A stretch of 64,000 bases of DNA from Aalborgiella sp963841045 (lineage in GTDB: Bacteria > Pseudomonadota > Gammaproteobacteria > Burkholderiales > Burkholderiaceae_C). A model generated the notes under the pieces. That model made no database searches and had not been told where the DNA came from. It was given only the letters and a program-made list of their open reading frames with translations. The stretch is from NCBI GenBank assembly GCA_963841045.1, contig CAWJBD010000007.1:186001-250000 (forward strand), in the 5' to 3' direction. The translations under genes were made by a program, and so were the position numbers. This document shows, piece after piece, positions 16,657 through 26,621 of this stretch. Every line of letters begins with the position of its first letter. The stretch's first letter is position 1.

Positions 16657-17312
16657 ATGAAAAAAAACTATATATTGATTGGTTCAATCCTACTGTAGCC
16701 GTGATGTTTGCGATGGGCATGTTTGCTTTCCAAACTAAAAAAGCCGATGAAAGCACGGCGCTAGCCTCCAAAAATGCCGCCAACCTGGTGCAGTTTTACT
16801 CACCCACCACAGGTGCAGCTGATGCCAAAGTCACTTTGGTCGAGTTTTTTGACCCTTCGTGCGAATCCTGCCGCGCTTTTTACCCCTTGGTCAAATCGAT
16901 TTTGGAAGAAAACAAAGGCAAGCTAAAACTCGTTTTACGCTATGCCGCTTTTCATAAAGATTCAGATGTTGTTGTGAAAATGCTTGAAGCTACGAAAGCT
17001 CAAAATTTGTACTGGCAATCATTAGAGGCCGTGTTACTCTCACAGCCAGAGTGGGCAGATCATGGCAATCCGCAAGTTGAAAAAATTTGGCCTTACTTAA
17101 AAACTGTTGGCGTTAATGTTGAAAAAGCCAAAGCGGATATGAAATCGCCAGCACTGGATAGTTTGCTGAAACAAGACATGGCAGATGTAGTCGCTTTTCA
17201 AGTCAAGAAAACGCCAACTTTTTATGTCAATGGCAAACCACTCATCAATTTTAGCGAAGCTGATTTGCGAACACTGATACAAAAGGAAGTAGATGTGACT
17301 TATGGGAATTAG
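16657..17312 (+). CDS. Thioredoxin-fold (DsbA-like) periplasmic protein, frame break in signal anchor
   Basis: About 218 residues. MKKNYILIGSIL then (frame break at 16688-16696) VAVMFAMGMFAFQTKK forms an N-terminal signal anchor; the thioredoxin-like domain carries the active-site pair in FFDPSCESCRAFYPLVKSIL and a cis-Pro in KKTPTFYVNGKPL. Lack of one base at about 16692 separates start and body; adding it gives a perfect signal sequence. It is the natural redox partner of the DsbB-like half of the preceding gene. Together they could oxidise periplasmic cysteines or scavenge damage under Cd stress; the presence of this pair in the resistance island suggests the latter. Confidence 0.8.
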
Positions 17313-17353
17313 ACTCACGTTTCATATCCTTATTTAATCACCAGGCATTATTT

Positions 17354-17381
17354 TTGTTTAACACATTGCTGTTGCTATAAT
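17354..17381 (+). promoter_or_regulatory. Predicted sigma-70 promoter of czcI-czcCBA
   Basis: TTGTTT (17354-17359), 16-bp spacer, TATAAT (17376-17381). The czcI start codon follows at 17390, giving a very short leader. Confidence 0.55.
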
Positions 17382-17389
17382 CTCGCACA

Positions 17390-17743
17390 ATGCGTCGCTG
17401 GCTAACCATCTTTCTGTTATTACTCCTGCCTATGCAGCTCAGTTGGGCTGTAGGCACGGCCTATTGCAAGCATGAAGTAAGTACAGCCGCGCAGCATTTC
17501 GGGCACCACGAGCATCAACATGTTGCCGAGGATGAAGGTGCGAGCAGTAGTACGGTCAATGCCAATGGCATTGTTGATGCCGACTGCGGTACATGCCATG
17601 CGGGCTGTACATCCGCCATCGTCGATTCCATGTCATTGCCGGCGATACTCCTGTCATCGGACATACACAGTTCGCGACATGTCCGAATCTCATCTCATAC
17701 CCCCTCTCTACCCGAACGCCCGAATTGGGCTGACCTCGCCTGA
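17390..17743 (+). CDS. czcI: CzcI-like exported metal-resistance protein
   Basis: A 117-residue protein with signal peptide MRRWLTIFLLLLLPMQLSWA and a His/Cys-rich body (YCKHE, HFGHHEHQHV, DADCGTCHAGCTSA). Small proteins of this kind precede czcCBA in Cupriavidus and relatives and are thought to affect induction or bind metal in the periplasm. It is the first gene of the czc block. The region 17744-17878 to the next start holds no recognisable element except a GC-rich hairpin-like sequence near 17728-17760. Confidence 0.8.
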   Translation: MRRWLTIFLLLLLPMQLSWAVGTAYCKHEVSTAAQHFGHHEHQHVAEDEGASSSTVNANGIVDADCGTCHAGCTSAIVDSMSLPAILLSSDIHSSRHVRISSHTPSLPERPNWADLA

Positions 17744-17878
17744 TCGGCGAGGTGGGTCAAACATGACTTTTTAGTTACTCGTACGTTGCATATCAAGTGC
17801 AACCGTGCAGAAAACTGCGCGTTCTTGCTCGTGCCTTGCTGATTTCCCACGCGTGTTTTTTAATCACTGGAGAATCGA

Positions 17879-19209
17879 ATGTTCCGAAAAAATCAAAGAA
17901 TTTGGCTGCGCAGCACCGTGCTGGTGCTAGCTATCAACTGTGCATGGGCACAACAAATACCATCAGCTTCCGCGTGTCAGTCCCTCAGCTTCATCAGTTC
18001 ACAGCCACCCAGGTGCATGCTCGGCTCCCCGTTAACGTTCAAGCAAGCTTTTGATGCCGCGTGGCAACGTCAGCCTGAAGCAAAATCACAACTGATTCGC
18101 CAGAATGCCGCCATAGCTCGCAGCCAGGCGGCAAACAATTGGTCACCCGAACCTGCCGTCTTCGAAATATCCGGTAAAACGGACCGACTCAACAAGAACC
18201 AAGGCAGTCGGGAGATCGTTGCGGGTGTATCAATCCCCTTGTGGCTTCCTGGTGAACGTGCTGGTACAGCCGCTTTAGCTGATGCTGAAATGCGTAACGC
18301 TGCCAGCCGGATATCAGCCGCGCAACTGCGCACGGCAGCGAGTGTGCGTGAGGCCTACTGGTTTTGGTATCGAACACGAATTGAACACGAAGTGGCCAGT
18401 GATCGACTGCGCAGTGCGCAACAACTTGCCTGCCGATGTCGCAAAGCGTGTCAAAGCCGGTGATTTAGCGAAGTCAGATCAATATCAAACCGATGTTGCC
18501 GTGGCCTCCGCTGAAGTCGGTTTGGCCGAAGCCTGGAGTGGTGTGTTGACCGCATCGCAACAATTACGGATGCTCGTCGGTGAAGCCGGATATTCAACAA
18601 CGGTGCCTTCCAGCGAAACCGTGGTCAAAGCAGAATCTGAACCGGAATTTCAGGGAAATTCATCTGCAATGTTGATAAGCATCCGGCACTCATCGAGCTG
18701 CTTGATCGTTCTGAAACCGCGCAGCGCCATGCGGAACTGGTACTCAGTCAATCGCGGGCGAACCCTGAATTGAGTCTGGCGATTGAGCAGAGACAAGGGA
18801 CAAGCTACCGATCCCTACCAGCAAGCCATCACGGTGGGTATGCGCATACCTTTTGGCTCTGACAATCGGAATCGGCCAAGGCCGCCACTGCACAAGCGGA
18901 ATCCATTGAAGCACAGGATCGTGGCAAGTATGGAGAAGGAACGTTTGGTAGCGCAGTTGGATGCGGCTCGTCAGCGTCTCGAATCCGTCCAAGTTCAGGA
19001 GATTGCTGCGAATAAACGTGCCCAGCTAGCCAAAGAGTTACGTGGCTTTATCCAAAAGTCATTCCGACTTGGGGAAAGCGACTTACCCACACGCCAGCGC
19101 ATCGAATCAGAAGCCCATAGATGCAGAACGTCAAGCTGCACGAGTACGAGTTGACCTGGCAGCTGCCATATCTGCATTGCGTCAAGCGCTTGGATTTTTA
19201 CCAGCGTAA
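17879..19209 (+). pseudogene. czcC: CzcC outer-membrane factor of the Czc efflux system, about six frame breaks
   Basis: Translated in three frames it spells a whole TolC-like CzcC protein: a signal peptide near the start, then LTFKQAFDAAWQRQPEAKSQ, AGVSIPLWLPGERAG, QQLPADVAKRVKAGDLAKSDQYQTDVAVASAEVGLAEA, KHPALIELLDRSETAQRHAELVLSQSRANPELSLAI, then MEKERLVAQLDAARQRLESVQ, RLGESDLPTRQRIESEA, DLAAAISALRQALGFLPA and TAA 19207-19209. Breaks lie near 18427-18436 (+1), 18676 (-1), 18785, 18889 (-1), 18925 (+1) and 19115 (+1). No internal nonsense substitution is needed to explain the stops, so the coding sequence is fresh. As given it cannot make CzcC; bad sequence is an equally good reading. Confidence 0.8.
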
Positions 19210-19253
19210 CACTCATTCAGAACATACAACTAACAAATTTTAGGAATCACATG

Positions 19254-19814
19254 ATGAATTTAAACAAAAGTTTAAGAACCTTGGGCGCGGTGGTACTGCT
19301 CGCTATGACGACGCTCACCGCCTGGGCTGGCGATGGCCATGATCACGGCGAAGCACCGGTGTCGGCTGGTGGCTCAGCGCAACCACGGTTTTCTGCTGTG
19401 TCAGAGAATTTTGAACTGGTTGGCGTTGTGAACGGCAAACAGATAACGCTCTACCTTGACCGAACGAGCGACAACAGTCCTGTAAAGGACGCCAAGATGG
19501 AACTTGAATTGGGAGGTGTCAAGGTTGACGTAAAGCCACATGGTGAAGGCGAATTCGAAGCCGTGCTGGCACAAGAACTCAAACCCGGTGAGATTGCCGT
19601 GTCAGCGACCGTGTTTGCAGGAAAAGAGACCGATCTGCTCGCAGGTGATCTGGACATTCATAAGGATACGCACTCCGATGAAGCCACGAGCAGTCAAGCA
19701 TGGAAGCAGTACGGATTATGGGCCTTGGCGGTGTTGAGCGCTTTAGCCCTGATGGTCTTGGGATGGCGTCGTGTCCGTGCAAATCGAATCAACCGTGTTG
19801 GAGGTGTGGCATGA
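19254..19814 (+). CDS. Exported His-rich protein resembling the N-terminal part of CzcB
   Basis: A 186-residue protein: signal peptide (MNLNKSLRTLGAVVLLAMTTLTAWA), histidine-rich start GDGHDHGEA, a beta-rich domain (ITLYLDRTSDNSPVKDAKMELELGGVKVDVKPHGEGEFEAVL) and a C-terminal membrane segment (YGLWALAVLSALALMVLGWRRV). Similar small proteins lie between czcC and czcB in other beta-proteobacterial operons; they look like a detached metal-binding domain of the periplasmic adaptor. Its stop overlaps the czcB start by ATGA, so both are translated together. A role as periplasmic metal carrier to the Czc pump is inference. Confidence 0.78.
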   Translation: MNLNKSLRTLGAVVLLAMTTLTAWAGDGHDHGEAPVSAGGSAQPRFSAVSENFELVGVVNGKQITLYLDRTSDNSPVKDAKMELELGGVKVDVKPHGEGEFEAVLAQELKPGEIAVSATVFAGKETDLLAGDLDIHKDTHSDEATSSQAWKQYGLWALAVLSALALMVLGWRRVRANRINRVGGVA

Positions 19815-20926
19815 AGAAATCTGTACTGAAATTAGCCGTGTGGACTTTGGCAAGTTTGTCTTTGGCTTTGTCAGCGCAAGCTGGTGATGGGCATGACCAT
19901 GGTGACGCGCCTGCAGCCGTCAACAGCAGTGGTCCCAAAAGATTGCCTGATGGCAGCGTTTTTCTGCCCAAGCCCGCACAACGCCAAATTGGTGTGCGCA
20001 CGCTACCTGTGGCGGTTGGTGATCTACCGCGCTCTATCGAATTGGCGGGCAAAGTTGTCATGGACCCTAATGCAGGCGGAAAAGTTCAAGCACTGGTCGC
20101 GGGACGCATCTCTGCAGGTACACGTGGCTTACCAAGCGTAGGGCAAGCGGTTAAAAAAGGGGATATTTTGGCATATGTCACCCCTTCAAGTGACGTGCTT
20201 GGAGCGTTCAAATCAAGCTGCACAGTTGGCTGAACTGCGAGCCGCCAAAGCCCTGGCCGACAAGCGACTTGCTCGTTTACGCGAGCTATCAGACACGGTT
20301 CCTCGTAAGGAAATTGAGGCCAGTGAAAGTGAAGTTAGCAGCTTGACTGGTCGTGTTTCTGCTATGAATATCGGATTAAACAGCCGCGATGCACTGGTCG
20401 TCACCTGTTTCCGGCGTCATCGCTTCGAGCAGCGTGGTAATTGGTCAGGTCGTAGACGCACGAGAACTGGTGTTTGAAGTGGTTGATCTCAAAAGATTGC
20501 GTATTGAGGCCTTGGCTTATGACGCAGAAGTCGCCAGCAATGTTGCAGGTGCAGCTCTCGCCGTAGGTTCAGAGCGTGTGCCCCTGACGTTTGTGGGTGC
20601 GGCTCGCAGTTTGCGTGAGCAGGCTCTGCCGATGATATTCAGTGCGTGAGGGCGCAGCCTTGTCCAAGCTGGCAGTGGGGCAGTCCGTCAAACTGTATGT
20701 CCAGACCGCCACAACTGTGAAAGGCTTGCGTGTTCCGGCTTCGGCGTTGATGAAAAACCCGGCAAATCAGACGATTTTGTGGGTCAAAACAGCACCAGAG
20801 CGGTTTGAACCCCGCACGGTCACCGCTGAACCCCTGGATGGTGTGTCTGTTGCAATCACCTCTGGCATCAAAGCCGGAGACCGGATTGCCACGCAGGCGG
20901 CCACCTTGATCAACCAAATCCGTTGA
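19811..20926 (+). CDS. czcB: CzcB membrane-fusion protein, three frame breaks
   Basis: Periplasmic adaptor of the Czc RND pump. Signal peptide MKKSVLKLAVWTLASLSLALSAQA is followed by GDGHDHGDA, then KRLPDGSVFLPKPAQRQIGVRT, the lipoyl half (AGRISAGTRGLPSVGQAVKKGDILAYV), a coiled coil (QAAQLAELRAAKALADKRLARLRE), the second lipoyl half (SPVSGVIASSSVVIGQVVDARELVFEVVDL) and the beta-barrel/C-terminal part ending TLINQIR. The frame breaks near 20199-20204 (extra T in CTTGG), 20395-20410 and 20632-20645. Frame-corrected length is about 370 residues, normal for the family. As for czcC, no nonsense substitutions are needed. Confidence 0.82.
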
Positions 20927-20941
20927 TAAGGAACCTGACCC

Positions 20942-23900
20942 ATGTTTAAGTGGCTTCTTGATAACAGCCTGAGTAACAGGCTGCTGGTGATCATCGCCAG
21001 TCTGGTGCTGATGGCATACGGTGCGTTCACCTTGTCGCAAACCCCCGTGGATGTGTTTCCTGATCTGAACAAACCCACCGTCACGATCATGACCGAAGCG
21101 GGGGGTATGGCCTGCCGAGGAAGTGGAACAACTCATCACCTTTCCCCTGGAAACCACCATGAATGGTTTGCCGGGTGTGGAAAGTGTGCGGTCGGTGTCC
21201 AGTGCAGGTCTGTCCTTCATTTACGTGACCTTTGACTGGAAAACCGAAATTTTTCGGGCCCGTCAAATGGTCTCCGAACGCCTGTCGGCTATGGAGGAAG
21301 GACTACCCGCTGGGGTGATTCCACGCATGGGACCCATCAGCTCCATCATGGGTGAAATCATGCAAATCGCGATCCCCATTGATGCAACGAAAATTTCGTC
21401 TATGCAGGTGCGCGAGTATGCCGACTGGGTATTGCGTCCCCGACTCATGGCCATCCCAGGTGTGGCACAGGTTATCCCCATCGGGGGTGAGGTTCGTCAG
21501 TTTCAGGTGCAACCCAATACCACGCGAATGGCGGAGTTGGGCATCACACATGACCAATTGGAGGCGGCACTCAAAGGCTATTCATCCAACACCTCGGGTG
21601 GCTTCCTGGAGTTGAATGGACGTGAGTACCTGATCCGCAATATCGGACGTACGTCACGGCTCGATGATCTGAAAAACCTCGCCTTGACGGCCAAAAACGG
21701 TCAGGCCATCTTGCTGAGGCAGATTGGAGACGTGACTTTTGCACCCGCGCTGAAACGTGGGGACGCTGGGTTTGAGGGCAAACCTGCCGTGATTTTAGGC
21801 ATTCAAAAGCAACCTACGGCCGATACGATTCAATTAACGCGTTCCATCGAGTCTGCTTTGGTTGAAATGAAGGGCTCTCTGCCCAAAGGAATGGACACAC
21901 CCAAGGTGACCTTCCGACAGGCCAGCTTCATTGAAGCATCCATCACGACGCTGCAGGGCAAACTGATTGGTGCATCAATATTTGTCGCCGTCATTTTGTT
22001 TTTCTTCCTGGGTACGCTGCGTCCGACGGTGATTGCATTGACCGCCATACCGGTATCCATTTTCATGACAGCACTGGTGTTCCAATATTTTGGACTATCC
22101 ATCAATACCATGACGTTGGGTGGTTTGGCTATTGCCATTGGCGGACTGGTAGACGATGCGGTGGTTGGCGTTGAGAACGTGCTGCGGCGATTGAAAACGG
22201 ATCGACTGAAACACCCAGATCATCATTTGCACCCCATGTTACTGGTCAACCACGCCACGATGGAGGTGCGCTCTGCGATTTTGTATGCCACGATCATCAT
22301 CGTTTTGGTGTTTCTGCCCTTGTTCGCCTTGCCTGGCATGGAGGGAAGACTGTTCGTGCCACTGGGCATTGCATTCATTGTTTCGACATTGGCATCGTTG
22401 ATTGTCTCGGTCACGGTGACACCTGTCTTGTCGTACTACCTGCTGCCGAGCATGAAATCCTTGGACCATGGTGATACAAAACTGCTGGCTTGGCTCAAGC
22501 GTCGCTATCAGACAAGCCTTCAGGCGGTCTTGAATCGACCCAAAGCAGCGTTGATCGCGGGTGGTATGGCGGTCGTGATTGCAGCGGTAGCGGTGCCTTT
22601 CTTTCCAAAGACTTTCCTTCCGCCCTTCAATGAGGGAACACTCTTGATCGGGCTTCGCCTCAATCCAGGTGTTACCTTGGCAGAATCGTCCGCTTTAGCG
22701 CAGCAGGCGGAGAAATTGGTCAAACAAGTGCCAGAAGTCACACACGTTGGCCGGCGCAGTGGGCGGGCAGAATTGGACGAACACGCCGAAGGCGTTCATG
22801 TCAGTGAACTGGATGTGGGCCTGAAACCGACTTCAGAGTTGACCCGATCTATGGGTGAGATCACCGCCGACATCCGTGCACGCCTGGTCAATTTGCCAGC
22901 GGCAATTGGTATCGGGCAGCCCATTTCGCACCGTATTGACCATATGCTCTCTGGCGTGCGTTCACAAATTGCGATCAAGATATTCGGAGACGACCTAGAC
23001 ACACTGCGTGGGCAGGCTGATCTGCTTCAATCCAAGCTGGCGAGTATTCCTGGTATTGCTGATCTTGAGATAGAAAAGCAGGTTCTGGCACCGCAAATCA
23101 AAGTTCAAATTGACTATGCGGCAGCCGCCCAGTATGGTGTACCGACTCCGCAGATTTTGGCAACCCTGCAAAGTCTGGTTGAAGGTGAAAAAGTCACACA
23201 GATCGTGGAAGGTGGTCGTCGCTTCGCTTTGGTGGTTCGACTTCCAGAATCTGCCCGATCCATCGAGGGTTTAGGGCAAATTCTTTTGGAAACACCAACT
23301 GGCCGCGTGCCTTTGTCAAAGCTTGCCACCATAGAGAGCAGCGATGGACCCAACCAGATCAGCCGCGATGATGGCAAGCGACGCATTGTGCTCTCTGCGA
23401 ATGCGCAAGGACGTGCGTTGTCCGAGATTGTTGAGGATATCCGCAAGGTCGTTGCTGAAACTAAGTTGCCCGAAGGCTACTTCGTCACACTGGGTGGACA
23501 GTTCAAGGCGCAGGAAGAAGCCTCACGCTTGGTGGGTTTACTGTCCATTGTCTCGTTGATTCTGATGTTTGTGGTGTTGTTCAGCCGGTACCAATCGGTC
23601 ACGCTGTCTGTTCTGATCATGGCCAATATCCCTTTGGCTTTGGTTGGGGCTGTCCTTGGATTGTGGCTGTCTGGTCAGCCTTTGTCCGTTGCAGCTCTGG
23701 TCGGCTTCATCACGCTGGCGGGTATTTCGGTGCGCAATGGGATTTTGAAGGTGAGCCATTACATCAATCTCATGCGTATTGAGGGTGAGTCGTTCGATCA
23801 GAAAATGATCTTGCGAGGCTCTATGGAGCGTTTGAGTCCCGTGCTGATGACCGCTTTGGTGACCGCCTTTGCTTTGGCTCCCTTGCTTTTCGAGGCTGAG

Positions 23901-24062
23901 CGACCTGGTACTGAAATTTTGAACCCCGTTGCCGTGGTGATTTTTTCGGGTCTCATCAGTTCAACTTTGCTCGATACGTTTTTGACACCCGTTTTGTTTT
24001 GGCTTTTTGGTCGGAAAGACGCTGAGCGTTTGCTGAATGACCGTAATGCTGAAGCTTTTTAG
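20942..24062 (+). CDS. czcA: CzcA heavy-metal RND transporter (HME family), one frame break
   Basis: Inner-membrane proton antiporter exporting Co/Zn/Cd. The start MFKWLLDNSLSNRLLVIIASLVLMAYGAFTL is separated from the remaining ~979 residues by an extra base near 21106-21118 (TEAGGMA then EEVEQLITFPLE). The HME signature DFG-VVDGAVVMVE region reads here GGLVDDAVVGVENVLRRLK in the fourth membrane segment; twelve membrane segments and two large periplasmic loops are present. The replacement of the usual ...DGAVV... by DDAVV is what I see in related CzcA/CusA-like pumps of cation type, so metal specificity is not certain. Operon with czcC, czcB and two small exported proteins. Confidence 0.88.
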
Positions 24063-24098
24063 TTTTTGTTTGTGTGTTTTATTTTGAAAGGAAATTTT

Positions 24099-24482
24099 AT
24101 GAAATTTGCGCAATTTTTAACCATCATTGCACTAGGTACGGCTGGTGTGTCATTTGCGGCGGACAAGCACGACCATGGGCATGAGCATAAGCCCTTGCAT
24201 GGCGGTGTCGTCGTGGAAGTCAAGGATATGGACTATGAGCTGGTTGCAAAAGCAGACGTATTGCAGCTTTACTTGCGAGATCACGGTAAACCGGCCGATA
24301 TTTCCAAGATATCGGCAAAACTGACCCTGCTCTCTGGTGCAGAAAAGCAAGAAGTTGAATTAAAGCCTGCAGGAGACAAACTGGAGGCGACAGGCAGCTT
24401 TAAGACAACAGCCAACACCAAAGTTATCGCGGTCGTTTCGACGGCTGGGAAATCATCCACCGCACGTTTCGTGCTGAAATAA
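24099..24482 (+). CDS. Small exported His-rich protein in czc cluster
   Basis: A 127-residue protein from ATG 24099 (AAAGGA upstream): signal peptide MKFAQFLTIIALGTAGVSFA, then a histidine cluster DKHDHGHEHKPLHGG and a single beta-rich domain. Related proteins occur downstream of cation RND pumps. The His cluster right after the signal peptide suggests periplasmic metal binding; that is inference. The gene is intact and 36 bp after czcA. Confidence 0.75.
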   Translation: MKFAQFLTIIALGTAGVSFAADKHDHGHEHKPLHGGVVVEVKDMDYELVAKADVLQLYLRDHGKPADISKISAKLTLLSGAEKQEVELKPAGDKLEATGSFKTTANTKVIAVVSTAGKSSTARFVLK

Positions 24483-24533
24483 ACCATATGAAGTGCGCCA
24501 CAATGCCGCACTTAAAAATTTTTGGAGTTAAAT

Positions 24534-24887
24534 ATGAAGTTAGAAATGAATGCCCAGTTCAGCGCTGCTGTAGTTATCGGATTAGCGTTATTGTCAGGTT
24601 GTGCTAACACAAGCGAAGGACCGCGTTTTTCTTGGTATGACGGCTGGCGCAAGGGTACAGTAACCGCTGTTGGGGAGGGTTCAGTCTTTACTGATAAGCT
24701 GGCGGAGGAGTGCAAAAAATTCCAATCAACACTGCCATCTCGTTACGCAACTATCACGTACAGACCAACCAAGAACAGTGTATGGCTTACTGTGCCGATA
24801 TCAGCGGATGCATCGCTGAAGCTCGGTGATTCGGTATATGTTAATGTGCTCGATTGCAGTAAACGCGTTGAACGTAGATCAAATTGA
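24534..24887 (+). CDS. Small lipoprotein of unknown function
   Basis: A 117-residue protein with a lipobox (ALLSGCANTS) after MKLEMNAQFSAAVVIG, and four cysteines in all. The body (VTAVGEGSVFTDKLAEECKKFQ, ATITYRPTKNSVWLTVPISADASLKLGDSVYVNVLDC) suggests a small beta-barrel-like fold. It is the last gene in the element before the right attachment site. No function proposed. Confidence 0.65.
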   Translation: MKLEMNAQFSAAVVIGLALLSGCANTSEGPRFSWYDGWRKGTVTAVGEGSVFTDKLAEECKKFQSTLPSRYATITYRPTKNSVWLTVPISADASLKLGDSVYVNVLDCSKRVERRSN

Positions 24888-25378
24888 ATATTAAGTTGAT
24901 GTATTTTTTATTGTGTTGATCGCGTAGAGTGACTGCTTTTGAGTAGCGCTATTTATAGCTGCTTACGACTGCAATAGGTGCGGAAGCCATCACCTATTTC
25001 TTTCGCTTGAACGGCAGCTTTGTCTGATGCCGACATTGACTTGTTCGTCAAGAATGGACTTGGATGTAGTTAATTTGCTCTTAGGGACATGAGCACAAAA
25101 CGGCTCGGTATTGCTACACAATACCAGCAGTTATTGTTCCCATCCCCCCGCCGCATGGCATCCCCCACAGAAGCGCCCTTGCAATGCAACGGCGCGGTAG
25201 AATTTGATCTCGGACGGCACCTTTGCACTATAGGCAATTAGCCCATACACTTAAAAGACCAAATCTAATCTGAAGCTATCAAAATAGTGTGATTTTTTAA
25301 AAGACGGTACTTTTGACGGTATTTTTATAAAAATAAATATATAAATCCATGATTTGCATAGCTTACACAGCTATTTGT
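24888..25378. other. Non-coding right end of the element
   Basis: No convincing gene. It contains a TAGCGCTATTTATAGCTGCTTACG stretch around 24953-24975 reminiscent of short palindromic repeats in Comamonadaceae (from memory), and the tandem GACGGTAC/GACGGTAT (25303-25322), matching the left-end octamers. The remainder is AT-rich filler without visible structure. Confidence 0.6.
25303..25322 (+). promoter_or_regulatory. Candidate integrase arm-type sites, right end
   Basis: GACGGTAC (25303-25310) and GACGGTAT (25315-25322), spaced 12 bp start to start, 57-76 bp inside attR. The same octamer occurs at the left end next to the integrase gene. Confidence 0.45.
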
Positions 25379-25398
25379 GATCCCCGCCAGCCGCACCA
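25379..25398 (+). other. attR: right direct repeat of the element
   Basis: Same 20 bases as the tRNA-Arg 3' end (5243-5262). Flanking bases differ on both sides, so the repeat is exactly 20 bp. The original chromosome downstream of the tRNA resumes at 25399. Confidence 0.92.
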
Positions 25399-25553
25399 AG
25401 TTTGCTTAGTCAAAATCTAAGTCAATCTGACCAATTCGCATCACCAGTGCGCGTATTCCCTATCTTGACACCTGCTTGAACTGCTCGATAGACTTGAGCT
25501 TCGAATTTCGACAGCTTTTTGCATATTTGCAACATCAAACCAATGGAGTCCCC

Positions 25554-26507
25554 ATGAAACTTAAAACCCTGGCAGTCACCGTATTAACCAGCTTTGCCAT
25601 AGTGGGCACAGCCAGCGCGCAGCAATTTTTTCGCATCGGCACTGGCGGTACGGCGGGTACCTATTACCCTGTGGGTGGCATGATTGCCAATGCAGTGTCG
25701 CAGCCGGGCAAGATTGTGGCCACAGCACAGGCCAGCAATGGTTCGCTGGGCAACGTTAACAGCATTGCGGGCGGCTCCATGGAATCTGGTTTCAGTCAAT
25801 CAGACGTGGCAACTTGGGCGCAAACAGGCACAGGCATTTTTGAAGGCAAACCGAAAGTGGCCGGACTGCGCATGATTGCGAACCTGTACCCAGAGAGCAT
25901 TCATGTGGTGGTCAAAAAGGGGTCGGGTATCAAAAGCATTGCCGACCTAAAAGGCAAGCGCGTGGCATTGGATGAACCAGGCTCAGGAACGTTGATCAAC
26001 GCTCGTTTGGTGTTGGCCGCCTATGGTATCAAAGAGGCTGATATCAAGCCTGAGTACATCAAACCCAACCAAGCCGGTGACAAAATGAAAGACGGCGCTT
26101 TGGACGCTTTCTTCTTCACAGGCGGTGCGCCTGCAGGCGCCATTGCTGAGCTGGCCACAGCTGGTGCGGGTATTGAATTGTTGCCAATTGACGGTGCCCA
26201 AGCCGATGGCCTGCGCAAGTCAAGCAGCTTCTTTGCGGTTGATACCATTGCTGCCGACACCTACAAAGGGGTGGCGGGTGTCAAAACTTTGGCAGTGGGC
26301 GCACAGTGGGTGACCAGTGACAAGGCCGATATGAATACCGTCTATGAAATCACCAAAGCTTTGTACAGCGATGCCGCACAAAAGACATTGGCTGCAGGTC
26401 ATGCCAAAGGCAAATTCATCACACTGAAAAATGCAGTGCAGGGTGTTGGCATTCCGTTTCATCCAGGCGCTGAAAAATTCTACAAAGAAGCTGGCGTACT
26501 GAAATAA
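25554..26507 (+). CDS. TAXI-family TRAP transporter solute receptor
   Basis: A 317-residue periplasmic binding protein (ATG 25554 with GGAG upstream): signal peptide MKLKTLAVTVLTSFAIVGTASA, then FFRIGTGGTAGTYYPVGGMIANAV, the TAXI-family signature, with the closing ARLVLAAYGIKEADI and FFFTGGAPAGAI motifs. These receptors deliver organic acids to a fused TRAP permease, encoded 115 bp downstream. The substrate cannot be read from sequence; the linked PobR-like regulator and P450 suggest an aromatic carboxylate. A hairpin terminator in the gap may reduce read-through so that receptor exceeds permease. Confidence 0.9.
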   Translation: MKLKTLAVTVLTSFAIVGTASAQQFFRIGTGGTAGTYYPVGGMIANAVSQPGKIVATAQASNGSLGNVNSIAGGSMESGFSQSDVATWAQTGTGIFEGKPKVAGLRMIANLYPESIHVVVKKGSGIKSIADLKGKRVALDEPGSGTLINARLVLAAYGIKEADIKPEYIKPNQAGDKMKDGALDAFFFTGGAPAGAIAELATAGAGIELLPIDGAQADGLRKSSSFFAVDTIAADTYKGVAGVKTLAVGAQWVTSDKADMNTVYEITKALYSDAAQKTLAAGHAKGKFITLKNAVQGVGIPFHPGAEKFYKEAGVLK

Positions 26508-26571
26508 GCTGTACTTTAATTTCTAATCCAGTCAAGTTTTCATCTCTCTGCTTGAACTGGTTTTGAATATG

Positions 26572-26598
26572 ACGGGCGGTTTCATACCGCCCGTTTTT
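26572..26598 (+). terminator. Rho-independent terminator or attenuator between receptor and permease
   Basis: ACGGGCGGT (26572-26580), loop TTCAT, ACCGCCCGT (26586-26594) followed by TTTTT. Its place between two cooperating genes suggests partial termination. Confidence 0.85.
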
Positions 26599-26621
26599 GT
26601 TGCTAATTGAAAGATTCACGT

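Larger units (their letters stand above)
5243..25398. mobile_element. Integrative mobilizable element in tRNA-Arg(CCG), ~20.1 kb, cadmium/zinc/cobalt resistance cargo
   Basis: Bounded by 20-bp direct repeats, one being the 3' end of tRNA-Arg. It encodes a P4-type integrase next to the tRNA, a coupling protein and MOB-C-like relaxase, an AlpA-type regulator, a primase zinc-finger protein and a RepA-like ATPase, then metal-resistance cargo. No mating-pair-formation (type IV secretion) genes are visible, so transfer would depend on a helper element. Copies of GACGGTAT lie just inside both ends (5388-5395; 25315-25322) and may be integrase arm sites. Confidence 0.88.
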
